Shown here in pieces: positions 7,316-15,752 of a DNA stretch of 36,996 bases. The stretch spans positions 1 through 36,996 of the forward strand of contig CAMJQS010000006.1 in assembly GCA_946408105.1 (NCBI GenBank). Reading direction: 5' to 3'. Position numbers and translations under genes: made by a program. The DNA comes from an uncultured Selenomonadales bacterium (GTDB lineage Bacteria > Bacillota > Negativicutes > Selenomonadales > Selenomonadaceae). Positions within the stretch are counted from its first letter, which is position 1. The number at the start of each line of letters is the position of its first letter. Below the pieces are notes generated by a model. That model did no database searches. It saw nothing but the letters and a program-made list of their open reading frames with translations, and was not told the DNA's origin.

Positions 7316-7380
7316 AATTAGGAATTAGGAATTAACTTTCGCAGTCATTCCTAATTCCTCATTCCAAATTTCTAATTTCT
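7316..7380 (-). repeat. Heptad-repeat hairpin between iolD and iolT
   Basis: Repeats of AATTAGG on the left (7316-7334) face ATTCCTAATTCCT and its decayed copies on the right (about 7347-7380). Thirteen bases pair perfectly, around a loop of about 12 bases. The unit is close to that of the 5784-5858 element, so the same repeat family occupies two successive intergenic gaps of one operon. Confidence 0.75.
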
Positions 7381-7381
7381 A

Positions 7382-9328
7382 TCAGTACTTGCGAGCGGCC
7401 GCGAGATTCGGAGCCATGACTTCTTTGTAGACTTTTTGAATCTTTTCTGACTTGGAAACTTGAGCGACACCCACGCGCCACCAGTCGCCGTAGCCGTGCA
7501 CCATCGTCTTGGGCAAAACTTTAACGTCAATCAGCGTGGAAACTTTTTGCTTCTTTGCGTCTTCGATTGCCGCTTTAAGTTCTTCAGCGGTCTTAACCGT
7601 GTAAGCGACGCAACCGTAGGAGCGGGCGTTCATTGCAAAATCAATCGGGACGAAGCCGCCGTCGAGACCCGTCGGCGTGCGGAAACGGAATTCGGTGCCG
7701 TAGCTTTCTTGGCCGTGGCCGATTTCCAAATTGTTAATGCAGCCGTTCGTCATGTTGTCGAAGAGGATAACATTAATCTTGACGCCTTCGGCGATTGATT
7801 GCGGCAATTCGGAATGGAGCATCATATAAGCCGCGTCGCCGACCATGGCATAAACTTCTCTGTCGGGTTCGGCGAGCTTGACGCCCAAAGCCGCGTTGAC
7901 TTCGTAGCCCATGCAGCTGAAGCCGTATTCGACGTGATAGCCGCCGACGGATTTTGCACGCCACACGCGCTGAACGTCGCCGGGGATTGAGCCGCTGGCC
8001 GCGACCATGATTGCGTTCTCGTCGATGGTTTCGTTGACGACGCCGAGCGCACGACATTGCGGCAAGCAGGAGCCCGTGAGCTTGATAAATTCTTCGCTGA
8101 CTTTCGCGAAATCCAAACCGTCGACGACTTCGGGAACGAAATCTTTGCCCGTGTATTCGACGTGATAAACGCGGTCAACTTCTTTGTCGTATTTTTCTTT
8201 GGAAGCTTTGACTTCGGCTTTGTACTCGTCGGAAACTTTAAAGCCGCTCTTCTCCAGTTCTTCGCTGAGAGCGTCGATACCGGCTTGCGCGTCCGCGACG
8301 ATTTGCAGACCGTCGAGTTTGTAAGCGTGGAATTTGGAAACGTTGATGTTGATGAATTGAACTTCGGGGTTGTGGAAAATCCATTTTGAAGACGTGGTGA
8401 AGTCGGTGTAACGAGTGCCGATGCCGATAACCACGTCCGCGACCGCCGCGATGTCATTTGCGCCGCAGCCGCCCGTTTCGCCGATGCCGCCCAAATTCAG
8501 CGGGTGGTTCCAAAGAATCGTGCCTTTGCCCGCCTGCGTCTCGCCGAACGGAATATTAAATTTCTCCGCGAACTTGCGGAAGGATTCTTCAGCCTCGGAA
8601 TATTTCACGCCGCCGCCGAAGATGAGCAACGGTTTCTTTTTGGTCTTGAGAAGTTCGACGGCCGCTTTAATCGCACGAGCAGCGGGAGCCTGGCGGTCGA
8701 TGTGATGAACTCTCTTTTGGAAAAAGTATTCGGGATAATCGTAAGCTTCGCCCTCAACGTCTTGCGGAAGAGCAATGCAAACTGCGCCGGTGTCGGCGGG
8801 GTCAGCCAAAACTCTCATTGCGTTAATGCAGGCCGTCATCAAAATTTCGGGGCGCGTCACTCTGTCCCAATATTTGCAAACGGCTTTAAAGGCGTCGTTG
8901 GCGGTGATAGCCAAATTCGTCGGCTGTTCCATTTGCTGGAGGACGGGGTCGGGCTGGCGGTCGGCGTAGGTGTCGCCGGGCAGGAACAAAACCGGAATGC
9001 AGTTTGCGGTTGCCGTGGCGGCGGCGGTTACCATGTTCATTGCGCCGGGGCCGACAGACGACGTGCAAGCGTACATTTGCTTGCGGCGTTTCTGTTTGGC
9101 GAAACCCATTGCCGCGTGAGCCATGCCCTGTTCGTTGCGACCCATGCGCATGATTAAATCGCCCGCGTCTTCTTCCAGAGCTTGCCCCATGCCGACGACG
9201 TTGCCGTGCCCGAAGATACCGAAGATACCTTCAAACATTTTATTTTCTTTGCCGTCGAATTCGATGTACTGATTATTGAGGAACTTCACGAGAGCTTGAG
9301 CAACCGTGAGCCGAATTGTTTTTGCCAT
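7382..9328 (-). CDS. iolD: 3D-(3,5/4)-trihydroxycyclohexane-1,2-dione hydrolase IolD
   Basis: IolD is a thiamine-diphosphate enzyme that opens the inositol ring, giving 5-deoxy-glucuronate. The 648-residue protein has the three-domain layout of the acetolactate-synthase superfamily: an N-terminal pyrimidine-binding domain, a middle domain (GGGVKYSEA near residue 240), and a C-terminal diphosphate-binding domain. The ThDP motif runs from GDAAYM (497-502) to INN (about 531-533), with Ala in place of the usual Gly in GDG. AAGGAGG precedes the ATG. iolB lies immediately upstream with a 15-base gap. Confidence 0.95.
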   Translation of the reverse strand: MAKTIRLTVAQALVKFLNNQYIEFDGKENKMFEGIFGIFGHGNVVGMGQALEEDAGDLIMRMGRNEQGMAHAAMGFAKQKRRKQMYACTSSVGPGAMNMVTAAATATANCIPVLFLPGDTYADRQPDPVLQQMEQPTNLAITANDAFKAVCKYWDRVTRPEILMTACINAMRVLADPADTGAVCIALPQDVEGEAYDYPEYFFQKRVHHIDRQAPAARAIKAAVELLKTKKKPLLIFGGGVKYSEAEESFRKFAEKFNIPFGETQAGKGTILWNHPLNLGGIGETGGCGANDIAAVADVVIGIGTRYTDFTTSSKWIFHNPEVQFININVSKFHAYKLDGLQIVADAQAGIDALSEELEKSGFKVSDEYKAEVKASKEKYDKEVDRVYHVEYTGKDFVPEVVDGLDFAKVSEEFIKLTGSCLPQCRALGVVNETIDENAIMVAASGSIPGDVQRVWRAKSVGGYHVEYGFSCMGYEVNAALGVKLAEPDREVYAMVGDAAYMMLHSELPQSIAEGVKINVILFDNMTNGCINNLEIGHGQESYGTEFRFRTPTGLDGGFVPIDFAMNARSYGCVAYTVKTAEELKAAIEDAKKQKVSTLIDVKVLPKTMVHGYGDWWRVGVAQVSKSEKIQKVYKEVMAPNLAAARKY

Positions 9329-9343
9329 TTGGTTTCGTCCTCC

Positions 9344-10144
9344 TTAGCGTTTGGGTTGCCAAATTTTGGCGTCGGGGTCGAGGAGCCAAGTGTGTTCGGG
9401 CAAGTCGGTGCGAGTCTTCTTCCACGGGCCGCCCTGCTCGTCGGGCAGATGACGAATCATCCACGAATACCACATTGCGTAGCCGGGAGCGGTGACTTGC
9501 GGGTGCATGAGGCCGCCCGAAATTTCCGACCAGCTGTTGTGCGTGATTTTAAAAGCGTTGTCGCCGATGAACGCCGCGCCGAATCCTTGCGGCTTGTCGA
9601 ACTTGTAAGTATAAACTTCGGGCTGCGGGTGGTTGTGCGGAATGTAGCCCGACCAACGTCCGGGGCTGTTGATGACTTCGCCGTTGACTTGATTCGAGAA
9701 CGGAGCATTGCCGTAATCAAAAATCGTGCGGACGGTGCGCTCGGCCGTCGCGTTCCAAAGTCCTTGGCCGAAAATGTCGCATTGAACGTCTTCGGGGCGA
9801 TAGAACACGGGCGCGAAGTCGCGGTCGTTCATCGTCTTTTGAATCAAGAGTTCGGAATTAACTTTTGCTTTAATCCAAACTTTTTTGGCGCGGGGAACTT
9901 GCAGGCAGAAAGGATTTTCGTCGACGAGGGATTCGCGGTGCATGAGTTCTTTTTTGTCGTCCCAGCTGATTTCAACTTCGCCCGTCAAAATTACAATCGC
10001 GCTTTCTTGGAACGGGTCTTCGAGTTCGATAATTTCGTTCGCGTCCATGACTTGATAGCCGATGTCCATGAGCATGTCACTTTCGCGGGTTGTCATTGCG
10101 TTGTAGCCGTGTTTAAGTTCGGTTCCGAGTCTTCCAAATTTCAT
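9344..10144 (-). CDS. iolB: 5-deoxy-glucuronate isomerase IolB
   Basis: IolB converts 5-deoxy-D-glucuronate to 2-deoxy-5-keto-D-gluconate, the substrate of IolC. It is a 266-residue bicupin of the KduI/IolB family. The metal-binding cluster PHNHPQPEVY contains H170, H172 and E176, and RWSGY precedes it. A GGAGG site stands before the ATG. It lies between iolC (12-base gap) and iolD, giving the order iolC-iolB-iolD. Confidence 0.95.
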   Translation of the reverse strand: MKFGRLGTELKHGYNAMTTRESDMLMDIGYQVMDANEIIELEDPFQESAIVILTGEVEISWDDKKELMHRESLVDENPFCLQVPRAKKVWIKAKVNSELLIQKTMNDRDFAPVFYRPEDVQCDIFGQGLWNATAERTVRTIFDYGNAPFSNQVNGEVINSPGRWSGYIPHNHPQPEVYTYKFDKPQGFGAAFIGDNAFKITHNSWSEISGGLMHPQVTAPGYAMWYSWMIRHLPDEQGGPWKKTRTDLPEHTWLLDPDAKIWQPKR

Positions 10145-10156
10145 TTAGAATCCTCC

Positions 10157-11191
10157 TCAAATTTTTGTTTTCCAATCAATTTCCGTGATAACTTCTTCTT
10201 GCGCGTGTTCTTTGATGAACGCTTCGATTTGGTCAATCGTCTGCATTGCTTCGGAGCAGCTGTGACTTGCCACGACCATGGCCGCGTGAGCCGTCGCGTG
10301 GCGCAAAGCTTCGGGAACTTCCAAACCTTCAAGCAAACCGTGAACGAACGCGCTGGCATAAGCGTCGCCGCCGCCGAAAGATTTCAAAAGTTTTACGTGA
10401 TACGATTCGACTTTGTAAGCGTGACGGTCTGCGGTGTAAGCAACGGAGCCGCGCTTGCCGTGTTTGATGACGACGATTTTATTTCCCCACGACAAATATT
10501 TTTCTGCGATTTCGTGGTCGGGCGGAGTCTCGGCGTCTTCCGGCAAAAGTTCTGCAAAATTTACTTCGTCGCGCGAACCGATAATGACATCACTCAAGCG
10601 CGCCATCAACGAATAATAAATCGCGATTTCTTCTTTGGAACGCCACGTGTAAGGCCGATAGTCGATGTCGAAAATAATTTTCGTGCCGTGCATGCGAGCA
10701 TGTTGCGCCGCCGTCAAGCAAGCTTCGCGACTGGGAGCCGCCGCCAATGCCAAACCCGAAACGATTAACGCTTTGGAGCCGGCGATATAATTTTCGCTGA
10801 CGTCTTCGGGCGCGATTTGCAGGTCGGCCACTTTGTCGCGATACATGAGGATTGAGCTTTCCGTTTCGCTTTTAATTTCCGTGAAAGTCAAGCCCATGCG
10901 TTCGCCGTGTTTGGCGCGAGTCATTTGCGTCGTATCGATGCCGCGGTCTTTGAAGAAGTTAATAATAAAATCGCCGAACTGATCATTCGACACGCAACCG
11001 ATAAAGCCGACTTTTTTTCCGAGCTGATTAAGTCCGACGGCGATATTGCCGGGCGAGCCGCCCAGATACATGGAAAAAGTTTTTACTTTGTCGAGAGTGC
11101 GATGAATTTCGTTCGGGTTGAAGTCCAAGGTCGCGCGGCCGATGATTACTACGTCGCGTTCCCTCTTCTGGTCAAAATCGATGAGAGCCAT
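10157..11191 (-). CDS. iolC: 5-dehydro-2-deoxygluconokinase IolC
   Basis: IolC phosphorylates 2-deoxy-5-keto-gluconate so that the aldolase IolJ can cleave it. It is a PfkB-family sugar kinase of 344 residues. The substrate-side signature GGSPGN is at 44-49. The catalytic signature GGGDAY is at 273-278 with the base D276. The N-terminal DVVIIGRATLDFNP is typical of IolC. AAGGAG lies before the ATG. A purine-rich hairpin in the 63-base gap upstream may lower its expression relative to the promoter-proximal genes. Confidence 0.94.
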   Translation of the reverse strand: MALIDFDQKRERDVVIIGRATLDFNPNEIHRTLDKVKTFSMYLGGSPGNIAVGLNQLGKKVGFIGCVSNDQFGDFIINFFKDRGIDTTQMTRAKHGERMGLTFTEIKSETESSILMYRDKVADLQIAPEDVSENYIAGSKALIVSGLALAAAPSREACLTAAQHARMHGTKIIFDIDYRPYTWRSKEEIAIYYSLMARLSDVIIGSRDEVNFAELLPEDAETPPDHEIAEKYLSWGNKIVVIKHGKRGSVAYTADRHAYKVESYHVKLLKSFGGGDAYASAFVHGLLEGLEVPEALRHATAHAAMVVASHSCSEAMQTIDQIEAFIKEHAQEEVITEIDWKTKI

Positions 11192-11220
11192 GGAAAAATC
11201 TCTCCTTTATCTGGAACAAA

Positions 11221-11243
11221 GGAAGGGAAAAGTTTTCCCTTCC
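11221..11243 (-). terminator. Intra-operon hairpin between transaldolase-like gene and iolC
   Basis: A perfect 11-bp inverted repeat, GGAAGGGAAAA with TTTTCCCTTCC, has one central base and is followed on the minus strand by TTTGTT. It could terminate part of the transcripts, or mark an RNA processing or stability site inside the inositol operon. There is hardly a loop, so the innermost pairs cannot form. Confidence 0.45.
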
Positions 11244-11254
11244 CCGTAACCAAA

Positions 11255-12313
11255 TTACACAATCATGTACTTGCGAACGAGTTCGACGAGTCCGGCGTAG
11301 CTGCCGAGGAACTGATTAATCGTGCGGAGGAACGCGCCGTAGTGCTGGAACTCTTCGGGCTTCATGCCGTCGGGTTCATAGGCGCGGCGGAATTCGTCAA
11401 TCGTCATGAGTTCGTCAAGCCACTGCTGCGGAACGGGCGTGTCCATGTTGTTTTTGATTTCGACTTTGGTGCCATTGTATTTCTTTTGGAAGTCGGAAGT
11501 AATCGTGAGGACGACGTCGCCGCCGATGAATTGTTCAAAGTGGTGGAGGTTACGATAGGCCGCGAACAAAAGTTTCGTGCGATAGCCGCGCTCTTTGTAA
11601 ATCTTGTACGCGTTCTTGAAGACGGCAACGCCCGCCCATTCGAGAGCTTCGGGGTGAACGATATAATCTTTGCCTTTGAGGTAAGCTTTAAGATAATCGT
11701 CGGTGCGGCCGCCCATAATCGTGCAGACGGGGTGCATCCAAGAAATATCTTTGCCTTCCGCCTCACGACGTTTTAAGCCGCGTTCGACAGCCTCGGCAAC
11801 CGCCAACGCCTGCGGAACCGTGAAGGAAACAGTCGCGTTAATGGAGACGCCCTGATAAGTCATTTCCTCGAACGCCTCAATGCCGGCTTTGCTTGCGGGG
11901 GCTTTAATCTGAATGTTCGGAGCGAGGCTTGCGAGTTGGACGGCGTGAGCGACGAGCTTTTCGGGATTCTGATAGAATTTTGCGTTCGCCTGGAAGGAAA
12001 TTTTTCCGCGCTGGCCGTGATTTTGTTCGTGCATGGGCTCAAGCAATTTTGCGGCCTTCAAGCCGAGAGCTTCGATAGTTTTCCAAGCCACGTCGTCTTC
12101 GGTGAAGGTCGGGTTGTCGGCGATGATTTTTTTAATCGTCTCTTCCCAGTCGGGCAATTCTTTTTTGAGGACGTTGAAGACGATAGCGGGGTTGGTGGTC
12201 GCGCCGCTTGCCGCGCACTGATCGAGAGCGTACTGCAATTCTTTGCACGAGCACGAGTCGTTCCAAACTTCCATTTGCGGGAAAGCCTTGATTGCTTCTT
12301 GCAGAGTTGTCAT
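11255..12313 (-). CDS. Transaldolase-family protein in the inositol operon
   Basis: A 352-residue TIM-barrel aldolase of the transaldolase family. The Schiff-base lysine motif reads NIQIKAPAS, with K137 aligning to the catalytic lysine. The N-terminal strand motif GATTNPAIV (about 38-46) and the VSINATVSF stretch (156-164) are also typical. Known members transfer dihydroxyacetone units or split/make fructose-6-phosphate and sedoheptulose-7-phosphate. Its position between iolJ and iolC suggests a role with the C3/C6 products of inositol breakdown, but the substrate is not known. A strong AAAGGAG precedes the ATG. It is not part of the classical Bacillus iol operon as I know it. Confidence 0.8.
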   Translation of the reverse strand: MTTLQEAIKAFPQMEVWNDSCSCKELQYALDQCAASGATTNPAIVFNVLKKELPDWEETIKKIIADNPTFTEDDVAWKTIEALGLKAAKLLEPMHEQNHGQRGKISFQANAKFYQNPEKLVAHAVQLASLAPNIQIKAPASKAGIEAFEEMTYQGVSINATVSFTVPQALAVAEAVERGLKRREAEGKDISWMHPVCTIMGGRTDDYLKAYLKGKDYIVHPEALEWAGVAVFKNAYKIYKERGYRTKLLFAAYRNLHHFEQFIGGDVVLTITSDFQKKYNGTKVEIKNNMDTPVPQQWLDELMTIDEFRRAYEPDGMKPEEFQHYGAFLRTINQFLGSYAGLVELVRKYMIV

Positions 12314-12355
12314 TATAAATTATCTCCTTTCGGGATTAAAAGTTTTCAAATTTCG

Positions 12356-13195
12356 TTAAGCGTCACGCTTAAAAATTTTCATATGGCGTTTAACGTTTTC
12401 GCAGGTGCCGCGGACAACGGCGTCGCTGAAGTCGAAAAATTTTGCGTCGGGTTTCGCCGAGCAGACTTCGCGAATTTTTTTCGCCGAGTTGTCGTAGCTG
12501 GCCGTCGCGATATTAATTTTCTTAATGCCGTTGGCGATGCAATTTTTAAAATCGTCTTCGGTCAGGCCGGTGCCGCCGTGCAAGACGAGCGGAGTTTTAA
12601 TCGCGTCGAAAATTTCTTTGAGGCGGTCGATTCGCAACTTCGGTTGGACGGTGTAATTTCCGTGCGCCGTGCCGATAGCGACAGCCAACGCGTCAACGCC
12701 CGTTTCTTCCGCGAATTTTTTTGCCTCGTCGACACTCGTAACCAAAACGTCGACGGATTTATAATCGCCTTCCGCGCCGCCCACGCGCCCGATTTCCGCT
12801 TCGACAGCCGCGCCTTGAGCGTGAGCCAGTTCGACGACTTCACGAGTGCGGCGAATGTTTTCTTCGAGCGGATATTTCGAGCCGTCAAACATCACCGACG
12901 TAAAGCCAAGACTCAACGCAAGCTTAATCGTTTCGAGCGTGCCGCCGTGGTCGAGGTGGACGGCCGCAGGAACTTTGCAACGTTTTGCGGCGGCGAGCAT
13001 AACCGGGCCGAGCAAGTCGAGCGGCGAATATCTCAAGCGACCTTCGGCGATTTGCAAAATCAGCGGCGTTTGGAGTTCTTCGGCGGCCTGAATCGCGCCC
13101 CACGCCATTTCCATGTTGGAGACGTTGAACGCACCGACCGCGAACGTAGTATCTTCATGCGCCGCGAAAAGTTCAGTCATTTTTACGAGCGGCAT
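12356..13195 (-). CDS. iolJ: 6-phospho-5-dehydro-2-deoxy-D-gluconate aldolase IolJ (class II aldolase)
   Basis: A zinc-dependent class II aldolase of 279 residues. In this operon it should split 2-deoxy-5-keto-gluconate 6-phosphate into dihydroxyacetone phosphate and malonate semialdehyde. The metal and phosphate sites are visible: HLDHGGT with D82 and H83, GTAHGNY with H178, and LHGGTGL with H206. The family also contains fructose- and tagatose-bisphosphate aldolases, and sequence alone does not separate them. The iol context favours IolJ. The start has GAGGTG as ribosome binding site, 4 bases beyond the stop of the upstream reductase gene. Confidence 0.88.
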   Translation of the reverse strand: MPLVKMTELFAAHEDTTFAVGAFNVSNMEMAWGAIQAAEELQTPLILQIAEGRLRYSPLDLLGPVMLAAAKRCKVPAAVHLDHGGTLETIKLALSLGFTSVMFDGSKYPLEENIRRTREVVELAHAQGAAVEAEIGRVGGAEGDYKSVDVLVTSVDEAKKFAEETGVDALAVAIGTAHGNYTVQPKLRIDRLKEIFDAIKTPLVLHGGTGLTEDDFKNCIANGIKKINIATASYDNSAKKIREVCSAKPDAKFFDFSDAVVRGTCENVKRHMKIFKRDA

Positions 13196-13199
13196 TTAA

Positions 13200-14312
13200 T
13201 CACCTCTCAAACTCATTGACGAAACGAACCAAATTTTTTCTAATCGGAATGTGCTGTGGACAAACTTTTTCGCAACGCCCGCACTTGAGGCAACTCGACG
13301 CGGGATTTTTGTCGCGGGCACGAGCCAGCCAACCTTCCCGCCGACTTGCAAAAGTTTTGTTCTCGAACAGCGTCAGATGATTCAGCATTGCGAAGAAGCC
13401 GCTTATCGGGAGCTTTTGCGGGCAGACCGTCGCGCAATAATCGCAGGCCGTGCAAGGTATCAGCGGAATTTTTGCAAGTTCGGCGCGTGCCTCGTCGATA
13501 ACTTTTTCTTGCGCGGGCGTGAGCTTGACGAAATTTTTCAGCGTCGAAACGTTGTCGCGCATTTGCTCCAAAGAGTTCATGCCCGACAAGACGACTGCCA
13601 CGCCGTCAAGGTTCGCGGCAAATCGAAGTGCCCAAGACGCAGGCGAGGATTCGGGTTCGGCGTCGCGCAAAATTTTTTCAATCTTCGCGGGTGGCGCAGC
13701 GAGCATTCCGCCTTTGACGGGCTCCATGACGACGACTTTTTTTCCGTGGCGTTGAGTGACTTCGTAGCACGCGCGGGATTTAATCGCGGGCGCGTCCCAG
13801 TCCGCCCAATTTATCTGCAACTGAACGAAATCAACTTCGGGGTGCGCCGACAAAATTTTTTCGAGTTCTTCGGGCGTGGAATGGAAGGAGAAGCCGAGAT
13901 TTTTTATCAAGCCCGCAGATTTTTTCTCCGCGACGAAATCCCAAACTTTGAAGTCGTCGAAAAATTTTGTGCGGTAGTCGCCCATGTTGTGCAAAAGATA
14001 AAAGTCAAAGAACTTTGCGCCCGTCCGTTCGAGCGAGTCGTCAAATTGTTTCCAAGCTTCGTCTTGAGTTTTTGCACACCACGCGGCAAGTTTGGTTGCG
14101 AGCTGAAATTTTTCGCGGGGATAACGCTCAACCAACGCCGCGCGTATTGCCTCTTCGGAGCCGGGATAATACCACGCCGTGTCGAAGTAGGTAAAGCCCG
14201 CCGCCAAAAATTCGTCGACCAACTTTTTTACAAGCTCAACGTCAATCGAATCGTCCGCACGTTTAGGAAGACGCATCAAGCCGAAGCCGAATTTTTTTAT
14301 TCCTTCAAACAT
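13200..14312 (-). CDS. Aldo/keto reductase with C-terminal 4Fe-4S ferredoxin domain
   Basis: A 370-residue fusion of an NAD(P)H-dependent aldo/keto reductase barrel with a two-cluster ferredoxin-like tail. The barrel has the AKR catalytic residues D44, Y48 or Y49, K74 and H108 (FDTAWYY, TKLAAW, LLHNM). The tail has two C-x2-C-x2-C-x3-C motifs, at C287/290/293/297 and C341/344/347/351. Its substrate is unknown. In this operon it could reduce a carbonyl product such as malonate semialdehyde or inosose. The ATG at 14312 gives the usual AKR N-terminus. A TTG five codons upstream, touching the previous stop codon, is possible; no good ribosome binding site is seen for either, so translation may be coupled. 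Confidence 0.85.
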   Translation of the reverse strand: MFEGIKKFGFGLMRLPKRADDSIDVELVKKLVDEFLAAGFTYFDTAWYYPGSEEAIRAALVERYPREKFQLATKLAAWCAKTQDEAWKQFDDSLERTGAKFFDFYLLHNMGDYRTKFFDDFKVWDFVAEKKSAGLIKNLGFSFHSTPEELEKILSAHPEVDFVQLQINWADWDAPAIKSRACYEVTQRHGKKVVVMEPVKGGMLAAPPAKIEKILRDAEPESSPASWALRFAANLDGVAVVLSGMNSLEQMRDNVSTLKNFVKLTPAQEKVIDEARAELAKIPLIPCTACDYCATVCPQKLPISGFFAMLNHLTLFENKTFASRREGWLARARDKNPASSCLKCGRCEKVCPQHIPIRKNLVRFVNEFER

Positions 14313-14327
14313 AAAAACGCAGTCCAA

Positions 14328-15494
14328 TCAAAAGAGTTTCTTGTAAATTTCAATGATTTGCTCTTTGGTGGGAATGCGCATTGTATTTTGCGGGCTGCCG
14401 CTTTCGAGGGCGTCGCTCGCCATTTTGTCGAGGTAAGAGAAAAATTCTTCCTGCGTGTGGTTGCCTTTTTTGAGCAGTTCGATGACGGGCGGAATGCCGA
14501 CTTCTTTGCAGAAACGTTCGACTTCTTTAACCATTGCAACAGCCGCGTCGTGGTCGGGCGTATTTTCATCGGCGACGCCCATAATGCGTCCGATGTGCGC
14601 GAAACGTGCGGTGTTTTCCTCAATCGCAAACTCAAGGCAAGCGGGCAGGAGCACAGCATTTGAAACGCCGTGAGCAATGTGGAAGAGTGCGCCAATCGGG
14701 CGGCTCATGCCGTGAACGATCGTAACGGACGCATTGTTGAACGCGATACCGGCTTCCAGCGCGGCAATCGACATTGCCAGGCGTGCCTGTTCGTTCTTTC
14801 CGTCTTTGTAGCAAATGGGAAGATTCTTGTGGATTTTTTGAATGGCGGAAATTGCAAAGGTGTCCGTGAGCGGTTGAGCTTTTCTCGACGTGTAAGCTTC
14901 AATCGCGTGGCAAAGTGCGTCGATACCTGTCGCAGCCGTGACACCGGGAGGCGCAGTCATTGTGAAGGTCGGGTCGACGACAGCCAACGCCGGGATAATC
15001 GACGGGCCGCCGAGGAGCATTTTAACATTATTTTCCGTGTCGGAAATGATTGTGTTTTTGGTAACTTCGGAGCCGGTGCCGGCAGTCGTCGGAATGGCCA
15101 CGAGGTACGGAACGGGCATATCGATAACTTCATGCATGTAGGAGTTAATCTTGCGGTCGCCGGCCGTCGTCATGAAGCCGATAGCCTTTGCGGTGTCCAT
15201 GGGGGAGCCGCCGCCCAGCGCGATGATGAAGTCGCATTTTTCTTCTTTGTAAACTTTCAAGCCCGCCTCGACGATTTTGTCGGTCGGTTCGGTGTTCGCG
15301 CCGTCGAAGATGACGTAAGGAATGTTTACCTTTTTGAGTGCGTCCTCAACTTTTGCGGCGTTGCCGAATTTAACCATGAACTGGTCGGTGACGATAAGAG
15401 CCTTTGTGCCCTTGCCCGCGATGTGGTCGCCCAATTCCGCGATGACGTTGACGCCGGAAATGATTTTCGCCGGCACCATAAATGTGTAGCCCAT
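14328..15494 (-). CDS. Iron-containing alcohol dehydrogenase, first gene of the inositol operon
   Basis: A 388-residue group III (iron-dependent) alcohol dehydrogenase. The NAD(P)-binding half has GGGSPMDTAK (94-103). The metal ligands are D192, H196, H261 and H275, in the spacing typical of FucO-like enzymes. The family reduces small aldehydes or oxidises diols. As the promoter-proximal gene of an inositol operon without iolA, it is a good candidate for reducing malonate semialdehyde to 3-hydroxypropionate, but that is inference. The ATG at 15494 is chosen because AAGGAG lies ten bases upstream; a TTG nine codons earlier lacks a site. Confidence 0.92.
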   Translation of the reverse strand: MGYTFMVPAKIISGVNVIAELGDHIAGKGTKALIVTDQFMVKFGNAAKVEDALKKVNIPYVIFDGANTEPTDKIVEAGLKVYKEEKCDFIIALGGGSPMDTAKAIGFMTTAGDRKINSYMHEVIDMPVPYLVAIPTTAGTGSEVTKNTIISDTENNVKMLLGGPSIIPALAVVDPTFTMTAPPGVTAATGIDALCHAIEAYTSRKAQPLTDTFAISAIQKIHKNLPICYKDGKNEQARLAMSIAALEAGIAFNNASVTIVHGMSRPIGALFHIAHGVSNAVLLPACLEFAIEENTARFAHIGRIMGVADENTPDHDAAVAMVKEVERFCKEVGIPPVIELLKKGNHTQEEFFSYLDKMASDALESGSPQNTMRIPTKEQIIEIYKKLF

Positions 15495-15545
15495 TAAATT
15501 CACTCTCCTTGCAAAATTCAATTCTTGATTAAATCTTGGTTATAT

Positions 15546-15590
15546 CGTGATTCAATTTTAAAGCTTATCAAGCGCAATGTCAATCAATTT
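15546..15590. promoter_or_regulatory. Candidate IolR/DeoR operator direct repeats
   Basis: On the minus strand AAATTGATTGACA (15590-15578) and AAATTGAATCACG (15558-15546) are direct repeats 32 bases apart, close to three helical turns. The first overlaps the -35 box and the second overlaps and follows the -10 box of the operon promoter. This is what a repressor site would look like. The adjacent GCTTGATAAGC palindrome is an alternative. Confidence 0.45.
15555..15583 (-). promoter_or_regulatory. Sigma-70 promoter of the inositol operon
   Basis: On the minus strand TTGACA (15583-15578), 17 bases, and TAAAAT (15560-15555) form a near-consensus promoter about 60 bases before the start of the first gene. 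Confidence 0.8.
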
Positions 15591-15670
15591 TTCGGAAAAT
15601 TTTTTCGGCCTCGCAAGAAATTTTTGTGGAATTTTTTGGAGGAAATATCGCAAGTATTTTCTGAAAAATC

Positions 15671-15699
15671 TTGTCAGCGATTGGATTTTAGTTTAGAAT
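15671..15699 (+). promoter_or_regulatory. Sigma-70 promoter of the DeoR-family repressor gene
   Basis: TTGTCA (15671-15676) and TAGAAT (15694-15699) are 17 bases apart, about 55 bases upstream of the TTG start. The promoter is divergent from the inositol operon promoter, about 90 bases away. Confidence 0.7.
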
Positions 15700-15752
15700 A
15701 ATTTTGCGGCAAGTGACTGCAACAACAAAAATTTTTTGGAGGAGGTTTTTTA

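Noticed and set aside
9182..10768. Long plus-strand open frame across iolD, iolB and iolC
   Set aside because: It crosses three well-supported minus-strand genes, and the translated product shows no family features.
11936..14663. Two long plus-strand open frames antisense to the transaldolase-like, iolJ, reductase and alcohol dehydrogenase genes
   Set aside because: Both are shadows created by the codon bias of the real genes; no start signals.
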